This document shows positions 1-6,624 of a stretch of DNA of 14,746 bases, piece by piece; the stretch's first letter is position 1; every line of letters begins with the position of its first letter. The notes beneath the pieces were generated by a model, which was given only the letters and a program-made list of their open reading frames with translations, had not been told where the DNA came from and searched no databases. The DNA comes from Chloroflexota bacterium. GTDB taxonomy: Bacteria > Chloroflexota > Dehalococcoidia > JABGRK01. Location: NCBI GenBank assembly GCA_030665485.1, contig DAOUZV010000010.1, positions 1-14,746 on the forward strand, given 5' to 3'. The position numbers were made by a program, and so were the translations under genes.

Positions 1-206
1 AGGACGGCGCCGTCCAGCAGGATTTTGCCTTGTGTGGGATGCAGTACCCCGCTGGCAAGCCGTAAAAAAGTGGTTTTGCCAGAACCGTTTGGTCCCACAA
101 CTCCCACCATCTGGCCGCTTTCGATCTTCAGGTTGATGTTACTCAGCACCGGCCCGTAGTCTTTGCTGTATGCAAATGATACTTGCTCTGCGTAAAGGCT
201 GCTCAA
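1..206 (-). CDS. btuD: Corrinoid/iron-type ABC transporter ATP-binding protein (3' end outside window)
   Basis: This is the N-terminal 68 residues of a cytoplasmic ABC ATPase, which would power the permease encoded just upstream. A Walker A motif, GPNGSGKTT, is visible at residues 38-46, preceded by the usual aromatic A-loop region (SFAYSKDYGPVL). The signature motif and Walker B lie beyond the window. The start is TTG at 206, because an in-frame stop lies six codons upstream and AGGGAG sits about 8 nt before it. The TTG overlaps the TGA stop of the permease gene (TTGA), which indicates translational coupling. Assignment to B12 uptake rests on the riboswitch at the head of the operon. The ATPase alone cannot be told from iron-siderophore (FecE/FhuC) homologues. 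Confidence 0.85.
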   Translation of the reverse strand, partial: MSSLYAEQVSFAYSKDYGPVLSNINLKIESGQMVGVVGPNGSGKTTFLRLASGVLHPTQGKILLDGAV

Positions 207-1249
207 AATGTGTACTCCCTTTTACTGCGTCTGAGCAGGTATATAAAGAAGGGCGCTCCTATTACTGCGGTAATCGCTCCTACGGGCACCTCCGATGGGG
301 CTATCATTATACGGGCAACCAGATCGGCGATTATTAAAAAGCTTGCGCCAGAGATGGCCGACGCCGGAAGCAGCAGGCGGTGATCAGGTCCTAGGATAAG
401 ACGCATGGCATGTGGCGTGATAAGTCCGACAAAACCGATGAGCCCGCTGATGGAAACAGCCGTAGCGGTGAGCAGTGCTCCCAGCGCCAGAAAGATGAGC
501 TTTGCCCTTTCAGTGTTGATACCAAGATGCGCTGCCCCCTCCTCTCCCAGTGAAAATGCATTAAGCTGCCTTGCCAGTAACTGAGTTAAAAAGATGCCTA
601 TTATGACTAAAGGTATAATAACGATAAGCTGGTTCCAGTAGATTATGGCAAAACCTCCCATAAGGAAGCGGAATACCGAGGTTAGTTTTTCTTGAAGGCT
701 GGAATTAATTGATATCAGCAGTGTCATTATGCCCGCCAGCATGGAACTGGTGACGAATCCCGCCAGCAGCATGCTTACCACAGGCGTTTTACCGCCGACA
801 CGCGCTAGATTGTAGACCAGCAGCACGGTGATCAAAGCACCACAGAAGGCCGCAATGGGGACAACCCCCAAGCTTAAAAAAGCAAAGCTTATGGGGAGCA
901 TCATTGCCAGCGTGGCCCCAAGCGCCGCTCCAGCCGAAGTGCCGATGATATAAGGGTCTGCCATGGGGTTTCTCAGCAGCCCCTGAAAGATTACGCCTGC
1001 GGATGCAAGAGCTGCACCTACGAAGACCCCAGCTATTACTCTTGGAAGGCGTACATTGAATATTATGGTTTCATGACTGGCTGGCCAGACGGGTTCAAAA
1101 TTGGTAAACGATATCTTGTTGAGCGTCATTTTGATGATGTTTAAAAGAGAAACATTCACCGGGCCAAAGGCGCAGGATACGATGACACAGGCAAGCAGCA
1201 GTATTACCAGTATGGTCAGAACAGATATGATGCGTTTTCTGCTTCTCAA
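203..1249 (-). CDS. btuC: FecCD/BtuC-family ABC transporter permease (B12 uptake)
   Basis: This is the inner-membrane permease of a type II ABC importer, 348 residues long, which is normal for BtuC/FecCD. It is strongly hydrophobic throughout, with a first membrane segment at about residues 8-30. Family hallmarks are present: RNPMADPYIIGTSAGAALGA after the second segment, and GLIGFVGLITPHAMRLILG followed by the LPASAISGASFLIIAD block in the C-terminal third, the region that contacts the ATPase. The start is TTG at 1249 with only a weak AGGT upstream. The N-terminus RSRKRIISV then gives a positively charged leader before the first helix. It lies 89 nt after btuF, with an inverted repeat between, and overlaps btuD by 4 nt. 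The substrate is inferred to be cobalamin from the riboswitch; sequence alone would also allow a siderophore. Confidence 0.9.
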   Translation of the reverse strand: MRSRKRIISVLTILVILLLACVIVSCAFGPVNVSLLNIIKMTLNKISFTNFEPVWPASHETIIFNVRLPRVIAGVFVGAALASAGVIFQGLLRNPMADPYIIGTSAGAALGATLAMMLPISFAFLSLGVVPIAAFCGALITVLLVYNLARVGGKTPVVSMLLAGFVTSSMLAGIMTLLISINSSLQEKLTSVFRFLMGGFAIIYWNQLIVIIPLVIIGIFLTQLLARQLNAFSLGEEGAAHLGINTERAKLIFLALGALLTATAVSISGLIGFVGLITPHAMRLILGPDHRLLLPASAISGASFLIIADLVARIMIAPSEVPVGAITAVIGAPFFIYLLRRSKREYTF

Positions 1250-1271
1250 TTTAGTACCTATTAGTTGAATT

Positions 1272-1315
1272 GCCGGGATATGAAGTTAATCGAATTAGTC
1301 ACCTCATATCCCGGC
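1272..1315 (-). repeat. Intercistronic stem-loop between btuF and btuC
   Basis: A perfect 12-bp inverted repeat, GCCGGGATATGA at 1272-1283 and its complement at 1304-1315, encloses 20 nt. In the minus-strand transcript the stem can grow to about 15 bp with one G-U pair. No run of U follows it, so it is not a standard intrinsic terminator. It could be an mRNA-stabilising or processing hairpin that sets the ratio of binding protein to permease. That role is inferred from its position between the two genes. Confidence 0.7.
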
Positions 1316-1338
1316 TTGATGTCGTTGTAGCAGGGCAG

Positions 1339-2280
1339 TTATACTTCTAGCTCTATATCCGGGTGGATGATGTTTACCAGCGCCTTGATTCCGTCTATAA
1401 CACGCGGGCCGTTGCGGCTGACCAAGTCAGCATCTAAATCGTAAATCTTCTCCTGATCAACTGCCGTCAGTTGCAGCCAAGCGCCGCCGCGCGCTATCAC
1501 GGTTTCTTTGGTTTCCCATGGGGAATCACCCAGAATTATCATATCCGGGTCCTGCTCGGTAATATATTCCATGCTTATAAGTGGATTTCCGGAAGATACC
1601 GAGATTCCGATATCGGTGCCGCCCGCAAGGTTTATGAGGTTGCTTACGAAGGAACCTGCCCCCGTTGTCCATATACCGTTCCAGTAGCCTGTTTCAAACA
1701 GTATGGTTGGCCTTACCCCTGCTGCCGTTTTTACCTTCACTTTGGTGGTGATATCATCGAGCTCTGTTCTCATATCGGCGGTTAGCTCTTTTGCCGTTTC
1801 TTCAACGCCTGTTATTTTGCCTATTAGCTCGATATCGGTAAGCAGGTCATCTATATTGTTCGGTGCCAGGATGACAACTGGTATGCCCTGGCTTTCCAGC
1901 TTAAGCACCCAGTCCAGTTGATTGTAGCCGAAGCCGAGCACGAAGTCGGGCTCAAGCGCAATCATGGCCTCTAGATTCATGCCGAACGCATCTCCGACCA
2001 TGGTGCCGTCATCTTTGCTGTATTTTGTGGTTACTTCCACTGGATAGTCACAGACATTGCTTACGCCGACAACTCTATCTCCTAGGCCGAGTGCATAGAG
2101 AATTTCGGTGCTGCTGGGTGCCACCGAAACGATTCTTTCTGGTATGGTATCAAAGGTTATGGTTCTGCCAAGCGAATCGCTTACATCGCCGGCAACTTTT
2201 ACCGCTGTATTGCAGGATAGGGTGGTGCATAGCATCAAGATTAAGGGCGCAATAAGCCACAATGCTTTCTTTAAATTCAT
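1339..2280 (-). CDS. btuF: Cobalamin ABC transporter substrate-binding lipoprotein
   Basis: This is a periplasmic-binding-protein-like protein of the BtuF/FecB (type III) fold, 313 residues, expected to capture corrinoid outside the membrane and deliver it to BtuC. The N-terminus has a basic start (MNLKK), a hydrophobic core and Cys23 in TLSC. That is a degenerate lipobox, so lipid anchoring is likely but not certain. The mature part opens with the typical ERIVSVAPSSTEILYALGLG segment at about residues 48-67, followed by RVVGVSNVCDYP and the EPDFVLGFG strand of the first lobe. The start is ATG at 2280 with GGGAG about 7 nt upstream. The 5' leader carries a cobalamin riboswitch, the main reason to favour B12 over haem or siderophore as ligand. 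Confidence 0.88.
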   Translation of the reverse strand: MNLKKALWLIAPLILMLCTTLSCNTAVKVAGDVSDSLGRTITFDTIPERIVSVAPSSTEILYALGLGDRVVGVSNVCDYPVEVTTKYSKDDGTMVGDAFGMNLEAMIALEPDFVLGFGYNQLDWVLKLESQGIPVVILAPNNIDDLLTDIELIGKITGVEETAKELTADMRTELDDITTKVKVKTAAGVRPTILFETGYWNGIWTTGAGSFVSNLINLAGGTDIGISVSSGNPLISMEYITEQDPDMIILGDSPWETKETVIARGGAWLQLTAVDQEKIYDLDADLVSRNGPRVIDGIKALVNIIHPDIELEV

Positions 2281-2316
2281 GGTAGTCTCCCAAAAGTTAA
2301 TTAATGAAGAGGCATC

Positions 2317-2347
2317 AAAAACCCCTCATTCCTGTTGTAACGAGGGG
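2317..2347 (-). terminator. Intrinsic terminator of the cobalamin riboswitch
   Basis: Read on the minus strand, the arms at 2339-2347 (CCCCTCGTT) and 2322-2330 (AATGAGGGG) pair over 9 bp with one G-U. They enclose an 8-nt loop and are followed directly by UUUUU (2317-2321). It lies 36 nt before the btuF start, where a ligand-induced terminator would act. A GGGG run at 2379-2382, between aptamer and terminator, could pair with the CCCC of the left arm as an antiterminator. That alternative pairing is a suggestion. Confidence 0.85.
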
Positions 2348-2540
2348 ACTTGCTTTAAGGTGATCCGCTCATGTCCAACCCCTTTCCGCGGAGGTCCTTT
2401 TAGGACAAAGTCAGGAGGTGGCGTTCTGGCTTCCATGAATTTCATGGTTACAGCAGCGGGACTGCGTCGGACTTTCACCGAACTTGCTATCCACTTTTAT
2501 CCCTCAGAAGAAGGGACACCCCTGCTTTCGCTATGTGATT
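2348..2540 (-). promoter_or_regulatory. Cobalamin riboswitch (aptamer and linker)
   Basis: The minus-strand leader of btuF contains the conserved elements of the cobalamin aptamer in the right order. GATAAAAGTGGATAGCAAG precedes TTCGGTGAAAGTCCGACGCA. Next comes the CCCGCTGCTGTAA core, and then the B12 box, AAGCCAGAACGCCACCTCC, at 2414-2432. The aptamer itself is about 2410-2540. The remainder, down to the terminator at 2347, is expression platform and includes a small GTCCT-AGGAC hairpin (2394-2406). When cobalamin is bound, transcription is expected to stop before btuF, so uptake is induced by B12 shortage. The exact 5' boundary is approximate. Confidence 0.92.
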
Positions 2541-2547
2541 TGAGAAT

Positions 2548-2576
2548 ATATTAGCATGGCACCGCTTAGAATGCAA
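2548..2576 (-). promoter_or_regulatory. Candidate promoter of the btuFCD operon
   Basis: On the minus strand, TTGCAT (2571-2576) and TAATAT (2548-2553) are separated by 17 nt, and TGC directly precedes the -10, as in an extended -10 promoter. Transcription would start near 2540, just before the aptamer. Matches to consensus are modest (3/6 and 4/6), so this is a candidate supported mainly by its position. Confidence 0.4.
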
Positions 2577-2592
2577 ATCAATTAATGCAGCA

Positions 2593-2621
2593 TTGACACC
2601 ATGATTTTAGCTATATATAAT
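2593..2621 (+). promoter_or_regulatory. Sigma-70 promoter of the MarR-led operon
   Basis: A perfect -35 (TTGACA, 2593-2598) and a perfect -10 (TATAAT, 2616-2621) are separated by exactly 17 nt. Transcription would start near 2628 and give a leader of about 40-55 nt before the MarR start. A promoter this close to consensus should be strong when unrepressed, and the palindrome placed over the predicted start site fits tight repression. Confidence 0.88.
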
Positions 2622-2625
2622 AGTG

Positions 2626-2656
2626 ATATCGTATGGCGATAATCGTGTTACGATAT
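2626..2656 (+). promoter_or_regulatory. Predicted MarR operator: concentric 31-bp palindrome over the start site
   Basis: The outer arms ATATCGTA (2626-2633) and TACGATAT (2649-2656) and the inner arms CGAT (2637-2640) and ATCG (2642-2645) share one centre at 2641, so 12 of 15 position pairs are complementary. The same stretch can be read as two adjacent sites. One is TATCG-N5-CGATA (2627-2641) and the other ATCG-N5-CGAT (2642-2654), with centres about 14 bp apart. The site begins 5 bp after the -10 box and covers the predicted start of transcription, so bound regulator would block initiation. Binding by the adjacent MarR protein is inferred. Confidence 0.7.
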
Positions 2657-2669
2657 ACTGCTTAAGGGC

Positions 2670-3137
2670 GTGCTTATCCCTATGGACGATGCCGGTCTAA
2701 ATTCAATGACCTCAGGTGAGTACTATGAGCTGTGGATATTGCTACAGCAGGCTCATTATATAATGGGCAAGCTCAGGGAAAAGGAGCTTAAAGAGCTGAA
2801 TGTTTCTATTACACAGGCAAAGGTTTTGGCCATTATCAAGTCACTTGATTCTCCCGCAACTCCTGCCGAAATAGCACGGCACGTTTTAAGAGCACCACAC
2901 ACCGTTTCCGAACTGATAAGCAGGATGGCGGCTCAGGGACTGGTGAGGAAAGTTAAGGATTTGGACAGAAAGAACATGGTGAGAATAGAGATCACCGCAA
3001 AAGGGGAGCAGGTATATCAAGAGTCCAAGAAGATGAAATATGTCTCTGAAGCAGTGTCGCAGTTGCTTGCGGCAGATCGTAAAAACCTGAGTACTTACCT
3101 GATGCGCTTAAGAGACCTTGCCAGTGAGAAGGTATGA
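2670..3137 (+). CDS. MarR-family transcriptional regulator
   Basis: This is a winged-helix dimeric DNA-binding protein of 155 residues, a usual MarR length. The wHTH spans about residues 55-115. It contains the helix pair TPAEIARHVLRAPHTVSELI and the wing with the family signature DLDRKNMVRIEIT. The flanking helices should form the dimer interface. The start is uncertain: GTG at 2670 has AAGGG almost touching it, while ATG at 2682 and ATG at 2706 are in frame and leave the domain intact. It is the first gene of the operon and sits behind a palindromic operator, so it probably represses itself and the four enzyme genes downstream until an inducer, perhaps the pathway substrate, is bound. The ligand cannot be read from the sequence. 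Confidence 0.9.
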   Translation: MLIPMDDAGLNSMTSGEYYELWILLQQAHYIMGKLREKELKELNVSITQAKVLAIIKSLDSPATPAEIARHVLRAPHTVSELISRMAAQGLVRKVKDLDRKNMVRIEITAKGEQVYQESKKMKYVSEAVSQLLAADRKNLSTYLMRLRDLASEKV

Positions 3138-3204
3138 ATATGACGGCTGTGGGTTTGAGCATTGCCGTTTATAATATCACATGAATTAGCAACGGAGGAT
3201 TGAA

Positions 3205-4155
3205 ATGCGCAAGAAAGTATCGGTAGTAGGTACAGGAAACGTCGGGTCTGCGCTGGGTCAGAGAATAGGGCAGTTGGACTTTGCCGACGTGGTATTGCTG
3301 GATACTATCGAGGGGATGCCGCAGGGTAAGGCTATTGACATGATGCATTCCCATCCCATCGTCGGCTCACACGCAAAAATCATTGGGACAAATGGATACG
3401 AGGAGACCGCAAACTCCGACCTTGTAGTAATTGTGGCAAGGTCCAAGCCTCTGGGAACGTCAGGTGGGCCTCAGGCGAGCGGTGGACGCAACCGGTTGCT
3501 CCGTGAGAACTTGGCGATGATCAAGGGTATTACAGAACAGGTGGTTAAGCATTCGCCCGATTGTGTAATTATAGTCGTGACCAATCCGGTTGATGCCATG
3601 GCATGGGCGGTGCGCCACTTTACCGGATTTTCCAAGAATCGGGTAATGGGATTGTCGGGCATGCTGGATACGGCCAGATTCAGGGCGATACTAGCGGCCG
3701 AGCTTGATGTTTCGGTTGAAGATGTCTCTGCCTGCATTCTCGGTGAGCATGGCCCCAATATGGTGCCGATCACAAGGCTTACCCGCATAGGCGTTGTGCC
3801 TGTTAAGGAACTTCTGTCTAAGGACAGGCTGGATGAGATTGTGGAGAGAACAAAGATTGCTGCCGGGGAGGTTGTCAAAAAGTTAAAGACAGTTACACCG
3901 TATTACGCTCCGGCGATGGCAATAGCCGAGATGGCAGAATCAATAATCCTGGACAAAAAACGCATACTGCCGGTATCCGCTTATCTTGAGGGTGAGTACG
4001 ATATGAATGGAATATTTATTGACGTTCCCGCCAAGATCGGTGCAGGTGGTGTTGAGCACGTATATGAGGTAATGCTTACTCCTGAAGAGCAGTCGCAACT
4101 AAATAAGTCGGCGCAGTCGGTGCGGGAGCAGGTAAATTTGATGAAGTTGAAATAA
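3205..4155 (+). CDS. mdh: Malate dehydrogenase-like NAD-dependent 2-hydroxyacid dehydrogenase with altered specificity loop
   Basis: This is a member of the LDH/MDH fold, 316 residues, closest in character to the Chloroflexus-type malate dehydrogenase. It would interconvert a 2-hydroxy acid and a 2-oxo acid with NAD. Visible features are the nucleotide-binding GTGNVG (9-14), Asp33 at the end of the second strand (NAD rather than NADP), Asn127 in TNPVD, Asp155 and Arg158 in LDTARFR, and catalytic His182 in GEHG. The loop closing over the substrate is unusual. Family members have a short PRKPGMSR-type loop, but residues 79-95 here are longer by about seven and glycine-rich (TSGGPQASGGR). The catalytic loop Arg is probably Arg95, but the malate-selecting Arg is replaced by Pro89/Gln90. 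The Asp that normally follows GGHG or GEHG is Pro184. Membership of the family is sure; malate as substrate is not. The start is ATG with GGAGG 6 nt upstream. Confidence 0.88.
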   Translation: MRKKVSVVGTGNVGSALGQRIGQLDFADVVLLDTIEGMPQGKAIDMMHSHPIVGSHAKIIGTNGYEETANSDLVVIVARSKPLGTSGGPQASGGRNRLLRENLAMIKGITEQVVKHSPDCVIIVVTNPVDAMAWAVRHFTGFSKNRVMGLSGMLDTARFRAILAAELDVSVEDVSACILGEHGPNMVPITRLTRIGVVPVKELLSKDRLDEIVERTKIAAGEVVKKLKTVTPYYAPAMAIAEMAESIILDKKRILPVSAYLEGEYDMNGIFIDVPAKIGAGGVEHVYEVMLTPEEQSQLNKSAQSVREQVNLMKLK

Positions 4156-4192
4156 ATATATATAACATAAATATGAAGGAGACGACATCAAT

Positions 4193-5995
4193 ATGTACAA
4201 AGGAGTAATGGGCAAGATACTTTACGTGGACCTTTCTAGCGGAAAGATCGAGATCGAGGAGCCGGATGAGCAGATGTACCGCGATTTTCTGGGCGGATAT
4301 GGACTGGGTGCCAGGGTATTATTCTCGCGTCAAAAAGCGAAAGTAGACCCTCTGGGCCCCGATAATATGATAGGTTTTATTTCCGGCGTACTGACCGGTA
4401 CACCTACGCCGCTGGGCAACAGGTATATGGTGGTAACCAAGTCACCGCTTACCGGTGGCTGGGGCGATGCCAACTCAGGCGGAGATTTTGGACCGTATTT
4501 GAAGTTTGCAGGTTATGATGCCGTATTCTTCAGCGGGGCATCGGACAAGCCTGTGTATTTATCGATCAACGATGGCAAGGCTGAAATCAAGGATGCATCG
4601 CATTTGTGGGGCAAGGATGCTATAGAGACTGAAGATGTGCTGAAAAGTGAGCTTGGCAAGGATGTAAGAGTTGCCTGCATCGGGCCGTCCGGTGAGACCA
4701 AGTCTCTCATCGCCTGCATAGTCAATGACAAAGGGCGTGTTGCCGGACGTGCCGGACTGGGCGCCGTCATGGGTGCAAAGAAGCTGAAGGCGGTTGCCGT
4801 ACAGGGAAAAGTAAAAGTCGAAGTAGCCAACGAGGAAGAAGTTGCCCGCTTGAGGAAAGAAAGCCTTGAAACCATTAAAGGACTTGCATTTGCGCAGCGC
4901 ATGCAGAAGGCCGGTGGAACATCGGCGTTTACCGATGGCATGATTCTTCGCGGTGAGGCTCCGGTTAAAAACTGGGCCGGTGCCGGGCCCATAGATTTTC
5001 CTGAGGCGGAAAAGCTGGCCGGTTCTTTGGTGCTGGAGCGCATGCAGAAGAAGTATGGTTGCTGGCGCTGCCCCGTTGCCTGCGGTGGAATTATGAAAGA
5101 GGGTACGGGAGAGTATAAATATGCAGAGGGCACACACAAGCCGGAGTATGAGACTGAGGGTGCGTTTGGCAGTATGTGCTTAAACTCTAACCTGGAATCG
5201 ATAATTAAGGCCAGTGATTTATGCAATCGCTACGGTTTTGATACCATATCGGCGGGTGCCACAATTGCTTTTGCCATGGAGTGCTATGAAAACGGCCTCA
5301 TTACCAAGGAAGACACTGGAGGCATTGAGCTGACGTGGGGCAATCACGACGCTATAGTCAAAATCACCGAACTAATGGGGAAGAGAGAAGGATTTGGTGC
5401 AGTACTGGCCGATGGCTCCAAGGTTGCGGCCGAGAAAATAGGCAAGGGCGCTGAGCAGTACACCGTACATGTAGCCGGACAGGAACCGGCAATGCATGAT
5501 CCCAAAAACTCGCCGCGTTTTGCCACTGGATACATGATGGATGCTGCACCGGGCCGTCATACACAGAGTGGCGCCGACCTGGTTGAGGGAGAAGAGCAGA
5601 AGAAGGCCAACACATACTGCCAGGCATACAACTCCGCTGGCATGTGCATGTGGGGTGCCAGCTGGCTGGGCAGTGGAACCATTGCCGAGTATCTGACAGC
5701 CGTTACCGGTTATGAGTACAGCCTGGATAAAATGCTTGAGGCCGGAGAAAAGATTTCAAACATCCGGCAGGCATTTACCGTAAGAGAGGGAATCAATCCG
5801 CTGCAGCGAAAGGTATCCGGCAGGTTCCTTGGATATCCGCCACTGACTGAAGGGCCGCTGGCGGGCAAGAGTGTGGACATAGATGTCAGGCTTGCGGAGT
5901 ACCTCAAAGCAATGGATTGGGATGCGAAAACGGGCGTACCGAGCAAGGCCAAGCTGGAGCAGCTGGGTATGGCCGATGTGGCCGCTGAGCTCTAG
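4193..5995 (+). CDS. aor: Tungsten-type aldehyde:ferredoxin oxidoreductase
   Basis: This cytoplasmic enzyme, 600 residues and of normal family length, oxidises aldehydes to acids (or the reverse) at a tungsten bis-pyranopterin centre and passes electrons through a [4Fe-4S] cluster to ferredoxin. The N-terminal domain carries the classic GWGDANSGGDFGPYLKFAGYD (about 89-109) and NDKGRVAGRAGLGAVMGAKK (178-197) blocks. Cluster ligands are Cys290, Cys293 and Cys297 in CWRCPVAC, plus Cys485 in SAGMC. The EPAMHDPK and GYMMDAAPGRHT blocks of the cofactor-binding domain are intact. Within the family (AOR, FOR, GAPOR, BamB and others) the substrate cannot be chosen from motifs alone. It lies 37 nt after the dehydrogenase and 38 nt before the flavoprotein, in one operon. 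The ATG has AAGGAG about 11 nt upstream. Confidence 0.93.
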   Translation: MYKGVMGKILYVDLSSGKIEIEEPDEQMYRDFLGGYGLGARVLFSRQKAKVDPLGPDNMIGFISGVLTGTPTPLGNRYMVVTKSPLTGGWGDANSGGDFGPYLKFAGYDAVFFSGASDKPVYLSINDGKAEIKDASHLWGKDAIETEDVLKSELGKDVRVACIGPSGETKSLIACIVNDKGRVAGRAGLGAVMGAKKLKAVAVQGKVKVEVANEEEVARLRKESLETIKGLAFAQRMQKAGGTSAFTDGMILRGEAPVKNWAGAGPIDFPEAEKLAGSLVLERMQKKYGCWRCPVACGGIMKEGTGEYKYAEGTHKPEYETEGAFGSMCLNSNLESIIKASDLCNRYGFDTISAGATIAFAMECYENGLITKEDTGGIELTWGNHDAIVKITELMGKREGFGAVLADGSKVAAEKIGKGAEQYTVHVAGQEPAMHDPKNSPRFATGYMMDAAPGRHTQSGADLVEGEEQKKANTYCQAYNSAGMCMWGASWLGSGTIAEYLTAVTGYEYSLDKMLEAGEKISNIRQAFTVREGINPLQRKVSGRFLGYPPLTEGPLAGKSVDIDVRLAEYLKAMDWDAKTGVPSKAKLEQLGMADVAAEL

Positions 5996-6033
5996 TCGAA
6001 TTATAGTCGAAACTAAATCTAAAGGTTGATATC

Positions 6034-6612
6034 ATGGAAGTTCTTGGAATTTCCGGTAGCCCGAGGCAGGGAGGGAACACCGAGTTACTGCTTAAGCATG
6101 CGCTTGAACCGTTCCGAGATAAAGGGTGGACAGTTACAGAGTTCTATTTGAGCAACCGCAGTGTTGCGCCCTGTGATGGCTGTGATATATGTTGGGAGAC
6201 CGGCGAATGTGTTATTCGAGATGACATGGATTTGCTGTATGAGAAGTTTGTCAGTTGCGACGCCATCATCATCGGCTCCCCGGTCTATTATAGAAACGTT
6301 TCGGCTCAGCTCAAGGCGGTGTTTGACAGGCATCACGCCCTTTTTAAAAATAAACCTCTAATCGGAAAAGCCGGCGGAGCAATAGTTGTAGGTCGTGGTG
6401 CATCTGGAGGCCAAAGCTTGGCTCTGACCATTATCTATAATTTCATTCTTTCTTCCGGGGCTCTGGCTGTTCCCGGGCAGCGCAATGGGCTATCTGTCGT
6501 TGCCGATAAACCGGGAGACGTTCTTAAACAGCCGGAAAGATTGAAACAGGCTAGGGTACTTGGCCAGAACGTGCTCAAGTATGCGGAACTTATTCGATTG
6601 GAATCTAAGTAA
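6034..6612 (+). CDS. Iron-sulfur flavoprotein / NADPH-dependent FMN reductase family protein
   Basis: This is a flavodoxin-fold protein of 192 residues. The N-terminal GISGSPRQGGNTELLL (residues 5-20) is the FMN phosphate-binding loop. GSPVYYRNVSAQLKAVFDR in the middle is the flavin-ring region. Cys47, Cys50, Cys53 and Cys59 form a compact C-x2-C-x2-C-x5-C motif, as in methanogen-type iron-sulfur flavoproteins that bind a [4Fe-4S] cluster. Such proteins move electrons between ferredoxin and other carriers. Next to a ferredoxin-reducing AOR, it may take electrons from that enzyme or its ferredoxin. That partnership is inferred from gene order. AAAGG lies 8 nt before the ATG, and only 12 nt separates it from the next gene. 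Confidence 0.88.
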   Translation: MEVLGISGSPRQGGNTELLLKHALEPFRDKGWTVTEFYLSNRSVAPCDGCDICWETGECVIRDDMDLLYEKFVSCDAIIIGSPVYYRNVSAQLKAVFDRHHALFKNKPLIGKAGGAIVVGRGASGGQSLALTIIYNFILSSGALAVPGQRNGLSVVADKPGDVLKQPERLKQARVLGQNVLKYAELIRLESK

Positions 6613-6624
6613 GAGGTTTACCAC

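Noticed and set aside
2108..2554. Open frame of 148 codons on the plus strand
   Set aside because: It runs antisense through the start of btuF and the whole cobalamin riboswitch; its translation has no family resemblance, and the RNA structure explains the conservation.
4513..5226. Open frame of 237 codons on the minus strand
   Set aside because: It lies entirely within the aor gene on the opposite strand; the translation is rich in Ser, Pro and Ala, as is typical of an antisense shadow.
5993..6011. Direct repeat TAGTCGAA twice between aor and the flavoprotein gene
   Set aside because: Two 8-bp copies 11 nt apart, one containing the aor stop codon, are too short to support a function or a duplication event.
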